DNA of 64,000 nt, taken from the NCBI GenBank assembly GCA_000702085.1, contig JNKP01000005.1:1-64000 (forward strand). The letters run 5' to 3'. The position numbers and the translations under genes were made by a program. The first letter of the stretch is position 1; the number at the start of each line of letters is the position of its first letter. Origin of the DNA: Lachnospiraceae bacterium P6A3 (GTDB lineage Bacteria > Bacillota > Clostridia > Lachnospirales > Lachnospiraceae). The notes below the pieces were generated by a model, which was not told the DNA's origin, did not search any database, and saw only the letters and a list, made by a program, of their open reading frames with translations. Below, piece after piece: positions 1-8,098 of the stretch.

Positions 1-245
1 CTTAGTACGAGAGGACCGGGATGGACGGACCACTGGTGCAGCTGTTGGGGAGCAACCCCATGGCAGCGTAGCCAAGTCCGGCAGGGATAAACGCTGAAGG
101 CATCTAAGCGTGAAGCCCCCCTCAAGATGAGATATCCCTACCATAAGGTAATAAGACCCCTTAGAGAGTATGAGGTAGATAGGAATGGTGTGTAAGAGCA
201 GTAACGCTCTCAGCTGACATTTACTAATAGGTCGAAGGCTTATCC
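1..245 (+). rRNA. 23S ribosomal RNA, 3' end (partial)
   Basis: The window opens inside the sarcin-ricin region of 23S rRNA (tagtacgagaggacc at its start) and runs through the last helices to the conserved 3' end, which contains ctaataggtcgaaggctt near 225-240. The exact 3' terminus is estimated by similarity to Firmicute 23S ends. Only 68 bases separate it from the first tRNA, so there is no room for a 5S rRNA on this side. Confidence 0.95.
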
Positions 246-313
246 TGTTGTTGCCAAGATGGATGATTTGATTAGTTCGGATTCGGTTTTGAAGGAACAG
301 ATGAATTGAATAA

Positions 314-387
314 GGCCCAGTGGCTCAGTTGGTTAGAGCGCCGCCCTGTCACGGCGGAGGTCATCGGTTCAAGTCCGTTCTGGGTCG
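314..387 (+). tRNA. tRNA-Asp (GTC)
   Basis: A full cloverleaf of 74 bases. The acceptor ggcccag pairs with ctgggtc, the anticodon stem is ccgcc/ggcgg, and the anticodon GTC is at 348-350. The T arm contains ggttcaagtcc. CCA is not encoded. It is the first of five tRNAs downstream of the rRNA operon and is probably cotranscribed with it. Confidence 0.95.
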
Positions 388-415
388 TTTGCCGAAGGGT
401 TCGGTGTTTCAGAGT

Positions 416-488
416 GCCGATGTGGCTCAATTGGCAGAGCAGCTGATTTGTAATCAGCAGGTTATCGGTTCGATTCCGATCGTCGGCT
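416..488 (+). tRNA. tRNA-Thr (TGT)
   Basis: A cloverleaf of 73 bases. The acceptor gccgatg pairs with cgtcggc (one G-U pair), the anticodon stem is gctga/tcagc, and the anticodon TGT is at 449-451. The T arm contains ggttcgattcc. CCA is not encoded. Confidence 0.95.
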
Positions 489-503
489 TTTAATTAAATA
501 CAT

Positions 504-585
504 GGGTGGATTCCCGAGTGGCCAAAGGGGACAGACTGTAAATCTGCTGCAAATTGCTTCGATGGTTCGAATCCATCTCCACCCA
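504..585 (+). tRNA. tRNA-Tyr (GTA)
   Basis: An 82-base cloverleaf with the long variable arm expected of bacterial tRNA-Tyr. The acceptor gggtgga pairs with tccaccc, and the anticodon GTA lies in the loop ctgtaaa near 539. The T arm is ggttcgaatcc. Confidence 0.95.
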
Positions 586-604
586 CTTCCTTTTTAGGAA
601 ACGA

Positions 605-679
605 CGCGGGGTAGAGCAATCCGGTTAGCTCGTCGGGCTCATAACCCGGAGGTTGCAGGTTCAAATCCTGTCCCCGCTA
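605..679 (+). tRNA. Initiator tRNA-fMet (CAT)
   Basis: The cloverleaf carries anticodon CAT. The anticodon stem has the three consecutive G-C pairs (ggg/ccc) that mark an initiator, and the first acceptor pair is a C-T mismatch, also an initiator trait. The remaining acceptor pairs gcgggg with ccccgc. No CCA is encoded. Confidence 0.93.
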
Positions 680-717
680 CTTTGTAGGGTAAGGATATAA
701 ACCGAAAACCTGCAGAT

Positions 718-790
<73 letters not shown>

Positions 791-795
791 CGAAT

Positions 796-826
796 AAGAG
801 ATCTCTGTTTGAGATCTCTTTTTTTT
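796..826 (+). terminator. Rho-independent terminator of the rRNA-tRNA operon
   Basis: A ten-base stem aagagatctc/gagatctctt encloses a five-base loop and runs directly into a T tract. It ends the 23S-tRNA transcription unit. Confidence 0.9.
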
Positions 827-955
827 ACTCATATTACGTGAATACAAAAGGCACTTTCCGTAATAATTTTTGTCAAAAAACATATAGCTAAGCCTATGGT
901 TTTTGTAGACTTCTTATAAATATATAAAATTAGTAGGTTTATTGCTTCCAAACAC

Positions 956-984
956 TTGAAAAACCTATATTTCGTCTGTAGAAT
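956..984 (+). promoter_or_regulatory. Sigma-A-type promoter of the suf operon
   Basis: TTGAAA (956-961) and TAGAAT (979-984) are separated by exactly 17 bases, 55 bases upstream of the sufC start. The surrounding region (827-1039) is AT-rich and contains no convincing gene. No Rrf2/IscR-type operator was recognised by eye. Confidence 0.6.
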
Positions 985-1039
985 ATGGGATAGTTTGTTA
1001 CTTATAAATCTATTTGTTCGGATAAGAAAGGCATTATAA

Positions 1040-1783
1040 ATGAGTCAGGAATTTTTAAATATCAAAGATCTCAAAGTCAGTATAGGCGAAAAAGAGATTC
1101 TTAAAGGCCTTAACCTTTCTATCGGTGAAGGTGAAACCCACGTAATAATGGGACCCAACGGTGCGGGAAAATCCACACTGGGAAATACACTTATGGGTAA
1201 AGAGGAATATGAGGTAACTTCCGGAGAGATTACTTTTATGGGTGAGGATCTTCTTGAGATGTCTACCGATGAAAGAGCCAAAAAAGGTCTTTTCATGACC
1301 TTTCAGAACCCCATCGAGGTTCCCGGAGTCAGATTGTCCGAGTTTACCAGAAGTGCATGTGAAGCTGTAGGAAACAGAATGTCACTTTGGAACTTCAAAA
1401 AAGCAGCTCAGGAGCAGATGAAGGTTCTCAGCATGGATCCTTCATATCTCGACAGAGAGCTTAACCTTGGTTTTTCCGGCGGTGAGAAGAAAAAGGCAGA
1501 AATCTTCCAGCTTCTTATGCTTAAGCCTAAGCTTGCCATTCTTGATGAGACCGATTCAGGTCTTGATGTCGATGCTGTAAGGATCGTATCAGAGGGCGTT
1601 AAGGCATATCAGGAGCAGACCAAGGGTTCACTCCTTATTATCACCCACTCAACCAAGATACTCGATTCACTTAAAGTAGATAAAGTCCACGTTGTTGTAG
1701 ACGGCAAAGTAGTGGCTGAGGGAGATGCTTCCCTTATCAATGAGATCAATGACAACGGATTTGAAAAATACATGAAGGCATAA
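1040..1783 (+). CDS. sufC: Fe-S cluster assembly ATPase SufC
   Basis: SufC is the ABC-type ATPase of the SufBCD scaffold complex. It drives the conformational change that builds Fe-S clusters on SufB-SufD in the cytosol. The 247-residue protein has the usual family length. It shows Walker A GPNGAGKST at residues 38-46, the signature FSGGEKKK and Walker B LAILDETDSGLD. The ATG has a good ribosome site (aagaaagg, 8-9 bases upstream). It is the first gene of a tight sufCBDSU operon with only 2 bases before sufB. The identity is firm; the operon likely supplies most Fe-S clusters, as no isc genes are visible nearby. Confidence 0.97.
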   Translation: MSQEFLNIKDLKVSIGEKEILKGLNLSIGEGETHVIMGPNGAGKSTLGNTLMGKEEYEVTSGEITFMGEDLLEMSTDERAKKGLFMTFQNPIEVPGVRLSEFTRSACEAVGNRMSLWNFKKAAQEQMKVLSMDPSYLDRELNLGFSGGEKKKAEIFQLLMLKPKLAILDETDSGLDVDAVRIVSEGVKAYQEQTKGSLLIITHSTKILDSLKVDKVHVVVDGKVVAEGDASLINEINDNGFEKYMKA

Positions 1784-1785
1784 AT

Positions 1786-3195
1786 ATGAGCGAAGAAAAA
1801 ACTTACGTAGAGGATATCAACAGGACCATCTACGACGTTGTTGACGACGACAGTGATGCCTTCAAGCTCGAGCAGGGTCTCACTGAAGATATAGTCCGTC
1901 AGATATCCGATCAGAAACAGGATCCCGAATGGATGAGGGATTTCAGACTTAATTGTCTTAAGCTGTACAACAAATCACAGCACCCCAATTGGGGACCAAG
2001 TATTGAAGGATTGGACATGAACCTGATCTATACCTATGTCCGTCCCAATACCAAAATGCAGCACACCTGGGAAGAAGTTCCCGAGGATATTAAAAATACC
2101 TTTGAACGCCTTGGAATTCCTCAGGCAGAGCGTACATCCCTGGCAGGTGTCGGAGCACAGTATGACTCCGAACTTGTTTACCACAATATGCAAAAAGAAG
2201 TCGAGGAACAGGGTGTAGTCTACTGTGACTTCGAAAGTGCACTCAAGGGAGAATATGCGGATCTGATCCATGAGAAGTTTATGACACTTCTCCCTCCCAC
2301 AGATCACAGATACAACGCACTTCACGGTGCGGTTTGGTCGGGTGGATCGTTTGTATACGTTCCCAAGGGAGTTAAGGTTTCCGTGCCCCTTCAGTCCTAC
2401 TTCAGACTGAATGCAAAGGGAGCCGGCCAGTTTGAGCACACACTTATAATCGTAGAAGACGATGCGGATCTTCACTTCATCGAGGGATGCTCCGCACCCA
2501 AATATAATGTCGCAAACCTGCACTCAGGCTGCGTTGAGCTCTTTGTTGGAAAGAATGCAAAGCTCAGATACTCAACTATAGAGAGCTGGTCCAAGAATAT
2601 GTACAACCTCAACTCCAAGAGAGCACTTGTTGAGGAAGGCGGAAGGATGGAGTGGGTATCCGGATCCTTCGGATCTCACGTTTCTTACCTGTATCCTTCA
2701 ACCATTCTTAAAGGTGATAATTCCACCATGGAATACACCGGTATTGCTTTCGCGGGAGCGGGACAGGATCTTGATACCGGAATGAAGGTAGTCCATCTCG
2801 GCAAAAACACTTCTTCCGTTGTAAATACCAAGTCGATTTCCAAGGACGGCGGAATCAACACCACCAGAACCTCCGTGCAGGTAATGCCTCAGGCCAAGGG
2901 TGCTAAATCCGTTGTCAGCTGTGAGTCCCTCATGATAGATAACATCTCCAAATCGGATACCATTCCCGTAATGGATATTCGTACGGATGATGCGGATGTC
3001 GGACATGAAGCTACCATAGGAAGCATTTCCGACGAGGCAGTATTTTACATGATGAGCCGAGGAATGAGCGAAGTAGATGCAAGAGCGCTTATCGTAAGCG
3101 GATTTGCGGATAACGTCTCAAGAGAACTTCCCATGGAATACGCTGCCGAAATGAACAATCTCATAAGGCTTGAAATGAAAGGGACAATAGGATGA
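1786..3195 (+). CDS. sufB: Fe-S cluster assembly scaffold SufB
   Basis: SufB is the main scaffold subunit on which nascent Fe-S clusters form, in complex with SufC and SufD. The 469-residue length matches Firmicute SufB. The N-terminal helical region (DPEWMRDFRL) is followed by the beta-helix core with the family signatures GAVWSGGSFVYVPKGV, and by the C-terminal VGHEATIGSISDEAVFYMMSRG, shared with SufD. It follows sufC by 2 bases and overlaps the sufD start by 4 bases, suggesting translational coupling. No anomaly was seen. Confidence 0.97.
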   Translation: MSEEKTYVEDINRTIYDVVDDDSDAFKLEQGLTEDIVRQISDQKQDPEWMRDFRLNCLKLYNKSQHPNWGPSIEGLDMNLIYTYVRPNTKMQHTWEEVPEDIKNTFERLGIPQAERTSLAGVGAQYDSELVYHNMQKEVEEQGVVYCDFESALKGEYADLIHEKFMTLLPPTDHRYNALHGAVWSGGSFVYVPKGVKVSVPLQSYFRLNAKGAGQFEHTLIIVEDDADLHFIEGCSAPKYNVANLHSGCVELFVGKNAKLRYSTIESWSKNMYNLNSKRALVEEGGRMEWVSGSFGSHVSYLYPSTILKGDNSTMEYTGIAFAGAGQDLDTGMKVVHLGKNTSSVVNTKSISKDGGINTTRTSVQVMPQAKGAKSVVSCESLMIDNISKSDTIPVMDIRTDDADVGHEATIGSISDEAVFYMMSRGMSEVDARALIVSGFADNVSRELPMEYAAEMNNLIRLEMKGTIG

Positions 3196-4229
3196 TGGCT
3201 GAACAGATCAAAATAAACAGCCTCGTTCCTCCCACATGGAACAGGCTCAAAGTAAATGATGTAACAGTAAATATGCCTGCGGAAAAGGTAGCCGGCACCA
3301 TAGCGGATGATGTAAAAACCTCTCCGGCAGATTCAAATGACTGGAATTTTGAGACAGGGTGCGGCGCTGATCTTACCGCATTCCTTGAAAAGAACGGCAC
3401 CAAACCTGTTTTGGTAAAGACAGAAGGCGACAAGCTTCTCAGCATTAAGAAGACATGCACCGAAAACACTGCCGATATCCTCTGTTTTGAGGCGGGTGAC
3501 GGAGAGACCATCAATGTTTTGACGGACCTTACCTCCGATGATAAAACCGAAGCCACATCGGTGCTCAGAGTACTGATAAAGGCAGGCAAGGGAGCCAAGG
3601 TCAATCTGGCTCAGGTGATAAGACCCGGAAAGGGACTTACCGTCATAAATGATATCGGAACGGTTGCGGAAGAAAATGCGCAGATCAATATAATTCAGGT
3701 TTTCTCCGACGGAAGCGACATATATTCGGGATGCAGGACAGATCTTAAGGGAAAAGAAGCCGCTTCGGAAAACAGGGTAGGACTTGTCAGAACCGACGGT
3801 CAGACCATTGACATGAACTATGTGATGAAGCATCTTGCTCCCGTTACCAAGGCAGAGATAAATGTATTCGGAGCTCTTTCCAGGAAAGCTCAGAAGACAT
3901 TCAGAGGAACCATCGATTTTGTACGCGGATGTGCACAGTCTGACGGAGCTGAGGCTGAAAACATGCTTCTTCTTGATGATACGGTGGTTAACAAGACCGT
4001 TCCCCTTATTCTCTGTACCGAGGAAAACGTGGCCGGAAGCCATGGCGCCACAATCGGAAAACCTGCGGAGGACATGCTCTTTTACATGATGAGCAGAGGA
4101 ATCTCAAGAGAAAAGGCCATCAGGATCCTTGAGAGAGCATCCCTTGAAGCCGCAGCCAATCACATCGAAGATGAAGCCGCAAAACAGTACGTGCTTGATA
4201 TTATCGCGGGAAAATACGTAAATGACTGA
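3192..4229 (+). CDS. sufD: Fe-S cluster assembly protein SufD
   Basis: SufD is the SufB paralogue that completes the SufBC2D scaffold and is needed for iron acquisition by the complex. At 345 residues it is a short Lachnospiraceae-type SufD. The conserved C-terminal block SHGATIGKPAEDMLFYMMSRG and the adjacent RGISREKA helix are clear, whereas the N-terminal third is divergent. Two in-frame ATGs (3192 and 3195) are possible starts; the first overlaps the sufB stop. The gene also overlaps sufS by 8 bases. The call rests on the C-terminal signature plus the operon position. Confidence 0.93.
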   Translation: MMAEQIKINSLVPPTWNRLKVNDVTVNMPAEKVAGTIADDVKTSPADSNDWNFETGCGADLTAFLEKNGTKPVLVKTEGDKLLSIKKTCTENTADILCFEAGDGETINVLTDLTSDDKTEATSVLRVLIKAGKGAKVNLAQVIRPGKGLTVINDIGTVAEENAQINIIQVFSDGSDIYSGCRTDLKGKEAASENRVGLVRTDGQTIDMNYVMKHLAPVTKAEINVFGALSRKAQKTFRGTIDFVRGCAQSDGAEAENMLLLDDTVVNKTVPLILCTEENVAGSHGATIGKPAEDMLFYMMSRGISREKAIRILERASLEAAANHIEDEAAKQYVLDIIAGKYVND

Positions 4230-5457
4230 TCAGGAACTTAAAGACAACATAATAAAATATAGGAAACTCTTCCCCCTTTTGTCGGATGATTTTGCATATC
4301 TGGACAATGCCGCAACCACGCAAAAGCCGGTATCCGTGCTGGATGCGATGAGAGGCTATTATGAAAAAGATAACGCAAATCCCTTCAGAGGCGTCTATGA
4401 TTTAAGTGAAAGAGCCACCGAAAGGTATGAAGCGGCAAGGGCTAAAACCGCTGCCTTTATAAATGCCGCTTCTCCCGAGGAGATTGTATTTGTAAGAAAT
4501 GCCACAGAAGCCCTGAATCTTCTCGCCTATTCCTGGTGCGAGGACAATATTTCGGAAGGTGACGAGATCGTCGTATCCGTTATGGAGCATCATTCCGATT
4601 TCCTGCCCTGGAAGTATATGGCAGAAAAAAAGAACGCAAAGCTCGTTAAGCTGGAGCCCGACAAGTCAGGTGCCGTCACCGATGAAGCACTTGATAAGTG
4701 CCTTTCGGACAAGACCAAAATTGTGGCACTTACCCAGGTTTCAAACGTTCTCGGAAGAGTTAACGACATAAAACATATTGCGGAGAAAGTTCACGCTGCC
4801 GGCGCTCTCATCAGTGTTGACGGAGCCCAGAGCGTTCCCCACATGAAAGTTGATGTCAGTGATCTGGACTGCGATTTTCTTTCTTTTTCCGGACATAAGA
4901 TGTATGCGCCCATGGGCATCGGAGTTCTTTATGCGAAAAAAGAACATCTGGAAAATATGCGCCCTTTCATGTACGGCGGCGAGATGATCGCTACCGTACA
5001 TTGGGACAAAGTGACATATGCCGAAATACCCCATAAATTCGAAGCCGGAACCGTCAATGTAGGCGGTGCCGTAGGCCTTTCCGCAGCAATCGATTTTATT
5101 AATGAGGTCGGTTGGGATATAATGGAAGCACAGGAAGAAAAGCTTACCGTAAAAGCCGTTAACGGCATCAAGTCCATGAACGGGATCCGTCTTATCGGTT
5201 CTGACAGACCCGAGGATCATAAGGGTATCGTTACGTTTATGGTAGAGGATGTTCATCCTCACGATGTAGCGGATATCATGGGAAGAGCCGGAGTATGTAT
5301 AAGAGCCGGACATCACTGTGCCCAGCCTCTTATGGACCACCTTGGAGTCAAGTCCACTTGCAGGGCAAGCTTTGCTTTCTACAATACCGAAGAAGAAGTG
5401 GACAAGTTCCTTACGGAGCTTTCCAAAGTCAGGGGATTGATGGGATATGGATTTTAA
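4222..5457 (+). CDS. sufS: Cysteine desulfurase SufS
   Basis: SufS is a PLP-dependent group II cysteine desulfurase that takes sulfur from L-cysteine and passes it to SufU. Its 411 residues match the family. Visible motifs are the N-terminal YLDNAATTQKP, the cofactor-binding DGAQSVPHMKVDV, the Schiff-base lysine in SFSGHKMYAP and the persulfide cysteine in RAGHHCAQPLM. The C-terminal CRASFAFYNTEEEVD is also typical. The gene overlaps sufD upstream and sufU downstream (11 bases), so the last four suf genes are probably translationally coupled. Confidence 0.97.
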   Translation: MTDQELKDNIIKYRKLFPLLSDDFAYLDNAATTQKPVSVLDAMRGYYEKDNANPFRGVYDLSERATERYEAARAKTAAFINAASPEEIVFVRNATEALNLLAYSWCEDNISEGDEIVVSVMEHHSDFLPWKYMAEKKNAKLVKLEPDKSGAVTDEALDKCLSDKTKIVALTQVSNVLGRVNDIKHIAEKVHAAGALISVDGAQSVPHMKVDVSDLDCDFLSFSGHKMYAPMGIGVLYAKKEHLENMRPFMYGGEMIATVHWDKVTYAEIPHKFEAGTVNVGGAVGLSAAIDFINEVGWDIMEAQEEKLTVKAVNGIKSMNGIRLIGSDRPEDHKGIVTFMVEDVHPHDVADIMGRAGVCIRAGHHCAQPLMDHLGVKSTCRASFAFYNTEEEVDKFLTELSKVRGLMGYGF

Positions 5458-5878
5458 AACCTTTTACAATGAGGTTGTTACCGACCACAATATGCATCCG
5501 CTCCATAAGCAGCCTATCGAAAATCCGGATTTTGAAATGGAAGGTGTTAATCCTTCCTGCGGAGATGAGATAACCCTCCAGCTTAAAGTAAAGGACGGAG
5601 TGATAACGGAAGGCGGCTTTATCGGCGACGGATGTGCCATATCACAGGCTTCCGCGGATATCATGATCGATATGGTCATCGGAAAAAAGACCGAAGAAGC
5701 CCTTCATCTGGCAGATCTTTTTATCAGAATGATCAAGAGCGAAGCCACACCCGAAGAGATAGATGAGCTTCAGGAAGCGGGCGCTCTTGCCGATATATCG
5801 CATATGCCCGCCAGAGTAAAATGCGCGGTTTTGGGATGGCACACTTTGGATGAAATGATCGGTAAGAAGAACAAGTAA
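5447..5878 (+). CDS. sufU: Zinc-dependent sulfurtransferase SufU
   Basis: SufU accepts persulfide sulfur from SufS by zinc-ligand exchange and delivers it to the SufBCD scaffold. The 143-residue protein has the three expected zinc-ligand cysteines, in NPSCGDE, GDGCAISQAS and ARVKCAVLGWH, with the aspartate of CGDE. The region between the second and third cysteine has the insertion typical of SufU rather than IscU. It is the last gene of the operon and is followed by a strong terminator. Confidence 0.96.
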   Translation: MDFKTFYNEVVTDHNMHPLHKQPIENPDFEMEGVNPSCGDEITLQLKVKDGVITEGGFIGDGCAISQASADIMIDMVIGKKTEEALHLADLFIRMIKSEATPEEIDELQEAGALADISHMPARVKCAVLGWHTLDEMIGKKNK

Positions 5879-5886
5879 TACAACCG

Positions 5887-5919
5887 GCCGTCCGCAGATC
5901 AAATGCGGACGGCTTTTTT
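5887..5919 (+). terminator. Terminator of the suf operon
   Basis: A perfect ten-base stem gccgtccgca/tgcggacggc with a seven-base loop is followed by six T residues, 8 bases after the sufU stop. Confidence 0.93.
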
Positions 5920-6030
5920 ATGGGATTTTCCCGATTTTTGTGATAAACTATAAATTACCCCGAATCTGCCCCCGCAAATAGGCAAAGAGGGATTTCGGGC
6001 GATTTATTATTCGGATTGTACGGTTAAAAA

Positions 6031-6621
6031 ATGGCTAAGATCATATGCCTGCTGGGCAAGAGCTGCAGCGGAAAAGACACAATATATAAGAAGCTTATCG
6101 CTGACGAGAATCTTGGGCTCGTTCCTCTGGTCACCTATACGACAAGGCCTTTGAGGAGCGGTGAACAGGAAGGCAGGGAGTATCATTTTACCGATGAAGC
6201 GGGATTTAATGCTCTCAAGGAACAGGGAAAGGTTATCGAGGATCGTTCTTATGACACGGTTTACGGTCTCTGGAGATATTTCACCGTAGACGACGGAACC
6301 TTTGATCCTGCCGGAAAAAACGTTATTGCGGCAGCCGGAACAATCCCCGCATATATCAGACTGAGAGATCACTTCGGAGCGGATAATATCGTTGCTCTTA
6401 TGATAGAAACGGATGACGGGATCAGGCTTGAAAGAGCTATGAGACGTGAGAAGAAGCAGGCTACTCCCAGGTATAAGGAGATGTGCCGCAGATTCATTAC
6501 CGATTCCGAGGATTTCGATGATGCAAAGCTTAAAGAAGCCGGAATTACAAATGTCTTTATGAATAATGACGATCTTGCAGGGTGCGTTGATAAAGTAAAG
6601 GAATTTATCAGGCGGCTTTAA
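6031..6621 (+). CDS. Divergent guanylate kinase-like protein
   Basis: A P-loop kinase of the guanylate kinase fold, 196 residues. The P-loop is GKSCSGKDT near residues 9-17. The GMP-binding block [18 protein letters not shown] is well conserved. The rest is divergent: the usual YGT motif reads YGLWRYF, and the segment normally holding VILDIDVQGA reads [13 protein letters not shown]. Whether it makes GDP is therefore uncertain. It occupies the place held by thymidylate kinase (tmk) in the B. subtilis yaaO-tmk-yaaQ-yaaR-holB cluster. Its stop overlaps the next start (TAATG), so it is coupled to yaaR. An imperfect inverted repeat (cccgaa/ttcggg, about 5959-5999) lies in its leader. The ribosome site is weak. 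Confidence 0.75.
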   Translation: MAKIICLLGKSCSGKDTIYKKLIADENLGLVPLVTYTTRPLRSGEQEGREYHFTDEAGFNALKEQGKVIEDRSYDTVYGLWRYFTVDDGTFDPAGKNVIAAAGTIPAYIRLRDHFGADNIVALMIETDDGIRLERAMRREKKQATPRYKEMCRRFITDSEDFDDAKLKEAGITNVFMNNDDLAGCVDKVKEFIRRL

Positions 6622-7061
6622 TGGATATAAGAGTAAACCAGGTAAATCAAACATCTCAGGTTGCACAGCCCCAGCATGTTCAGGAGTCCGACGGCAGCTT
6701 CAAATTCATGCTTGCCAGCAATATAGAGGAAGCCGAACTTGCGGGAAGGCTCAGTGCGCTCATGGAGCAGATCGACGCCGAGGGCAAGAAGCTTGCTAAA
6801 CGCAGGGATGTCAAAGACATGAGACATTACCGCAGCCTGGTTAAAGATTTCCTGAATGAGGTCGTAACACATTCCCATTCTTTTACCAGAGAGAATTTCC
6901 TCGACAGAAAAGGAAGACACAGGGTCTACGGAATAATCAGACTGGTTGATGACAATCTCGATCAGCTGGCTCAGGAACTGATGAGAGACGAGAAGGATAA
7001 TCTCGAGATCTTGAATAAGATCGGAGAGATAAGAGGTTTGCTGCTGGATATCTTCACCTGA
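6621..7061 (+). CDS. yaaR: YaaR family protein (DUF327)
   Basis: A small soluble helical protein, 146 residues, of the YaaR/DUF327 family of unknown function. The conserved core is visible as [21 protein letters not shown], followed by [24 protein letters not shown]. In B. subtilis yaaR also sits immediately upstream of holB, and that synteny is preserved here (15-base gap). The N-terminal 25 residues are Gln-rich and probably disordered. The start overlaps the stop of the upstream kinase gene. Confidence 0.88.
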   Translation: MDIRVNQVNQTSQVAQPQHVQESDGSFKFMLASNIEEAELAGRLSALMEQIDAEGKKLAKRRDVKDMRHYRSLVKDFLNEVVTHSHSFTRENFLDRKGRHRVYGIIRLVDDNLDQLAQELMRDEKDNLEILNKIGEIRGLLLDIFT

Positions 7062-7075
7062 CAGGGGGGTTAACG

Positions 7076-8068
7076 ATGCCGAAGCTTTCTCAGATAATCG
7101 GACAGGATCTTATCAAAAAACAGATACAGGAATCTGTCGAAAAAGACAGAGTGGCTCAGGCCTATATCCTTACGGGAGAAAAAGGTGCCGGTAAGGAATT
7201 TATTGCGTCCGCTTTTGCACAGTACCTGGTATGTGAAAATCGCGGGACTGATGCCTGCGGAGAGTGCCATTCCTGTAAACAGGCGGAAAGCCGGGTTCAT
7301 CCCGACATAAAATATGTGATCCACGAAAAACCCAATTCCATCGGAGTTGACGAAGTAAGAGATCAGATCTGCAATGATCTTCCGATCAAGCCTTATCAGG
7401 CTGCACGTAAGATCTACATTGTAAGTGAAGCCGATAAGCTTACTCCTCAGGCTCAGAATGCTCTTTTGAAGAGTCTTGAGGAAGCACCGACATATGCGGT
7501 TATCCTGTTGCTGGTGGCAAATCTCCAGATGATGCTTCCAACGGTACGGTCGAGATGCATTACTTGGGAACTTAAGCCTGTTCCGGGCGATGTTCTCAAG
7601 AAGTATCTTATGAGAGAACTGCAGGTTCCCGATTACAGGGCGGATGTTGCCATTGCTTTTGCACAGGGAAATCTCGGAAAAGCCCGCGATATGGCTTCAA
7701 GCGATGACTTTTCCGCAATGCAGGCTGCGGCACAGTCGGTGGTCAAAAATGCCCGTGATGATTCCATAGCGGATATGATCGCGCTGGTAAGAAGCCTTGC
7801 GGAATATAAGGTCGACCCGGGTGAATTCCTGGATATGATTACCGTGTGGTACAGGGATATACTTATGTTCAAGGCAACCGGAGAAACGGACAGCCTTGTT
7901 TATAAAGACGATATTTCCATAATCAGAAAAGCTTCCAGAAGAAGCAGTTATGAAGGTATCGAGGAAGTGCTCCAGGCAATTAGCAGGGCACGCGAAAGAT
8001 TAAGAGCGAATGTCGGCTTTGAGATAACGATGGAACTTCTCTTTGCCGTGATTCAGGAGAACGGATGA
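7076..8068 (+). CDS. holB: DNA polymerase III subunit delta'
   Basis: Delta' is a non-motor clamp-loader subunit that helps open the beta clamp during replication. The 330-residue protein has the AAA+ fold: IIGQDLIKKQIQ at the N-terminus and a P-loop-like GEKGAGKE near residue 37, with Glu after the lysine; delta' subunits are not motor ATPases. A zinc module (C..C..C..C around CGECHSCKQ) follows, then SEADKLTPQAQNALLKSLEEAP and the RSRC trailing motif. A clean ribosome site (aggggggtt) precedes ATG 7076. It stands between yaaR and ricT, as in B. subtilis. Confidence 0.94.
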   Translation: MPKLSQIIGQDLIKKQIQESVEKDRVAQAYILTGEKGAGKEFIASAFAQYLVCENRGTDACGECHSCKQAESRVHPDIKYVIHEKPNSIGVDEVRDQICNDLPIKPYQAARKIYIVSEADKLTPQAQNALLKSLEEAPTYAVILLLVANLQMMLPTVRSRCITWELKPVPGDVLKKYLMRELQVPDYRADVAIAFAQGNLGKARDMASSDDFSAMQAAAQSVVKNARDDSIADMIALVRSLAEYKVDPGEFLDMITVWYRDILMFKATGETDSLVYKDDISIIRKASRRSSYEGIEEVLQAISRARERLRANVGFEITMELLFAVIQENG

Positions 8069-8098
8069 TAAAGGGGCTGTTTTGCCCCGGGAGTTAAA

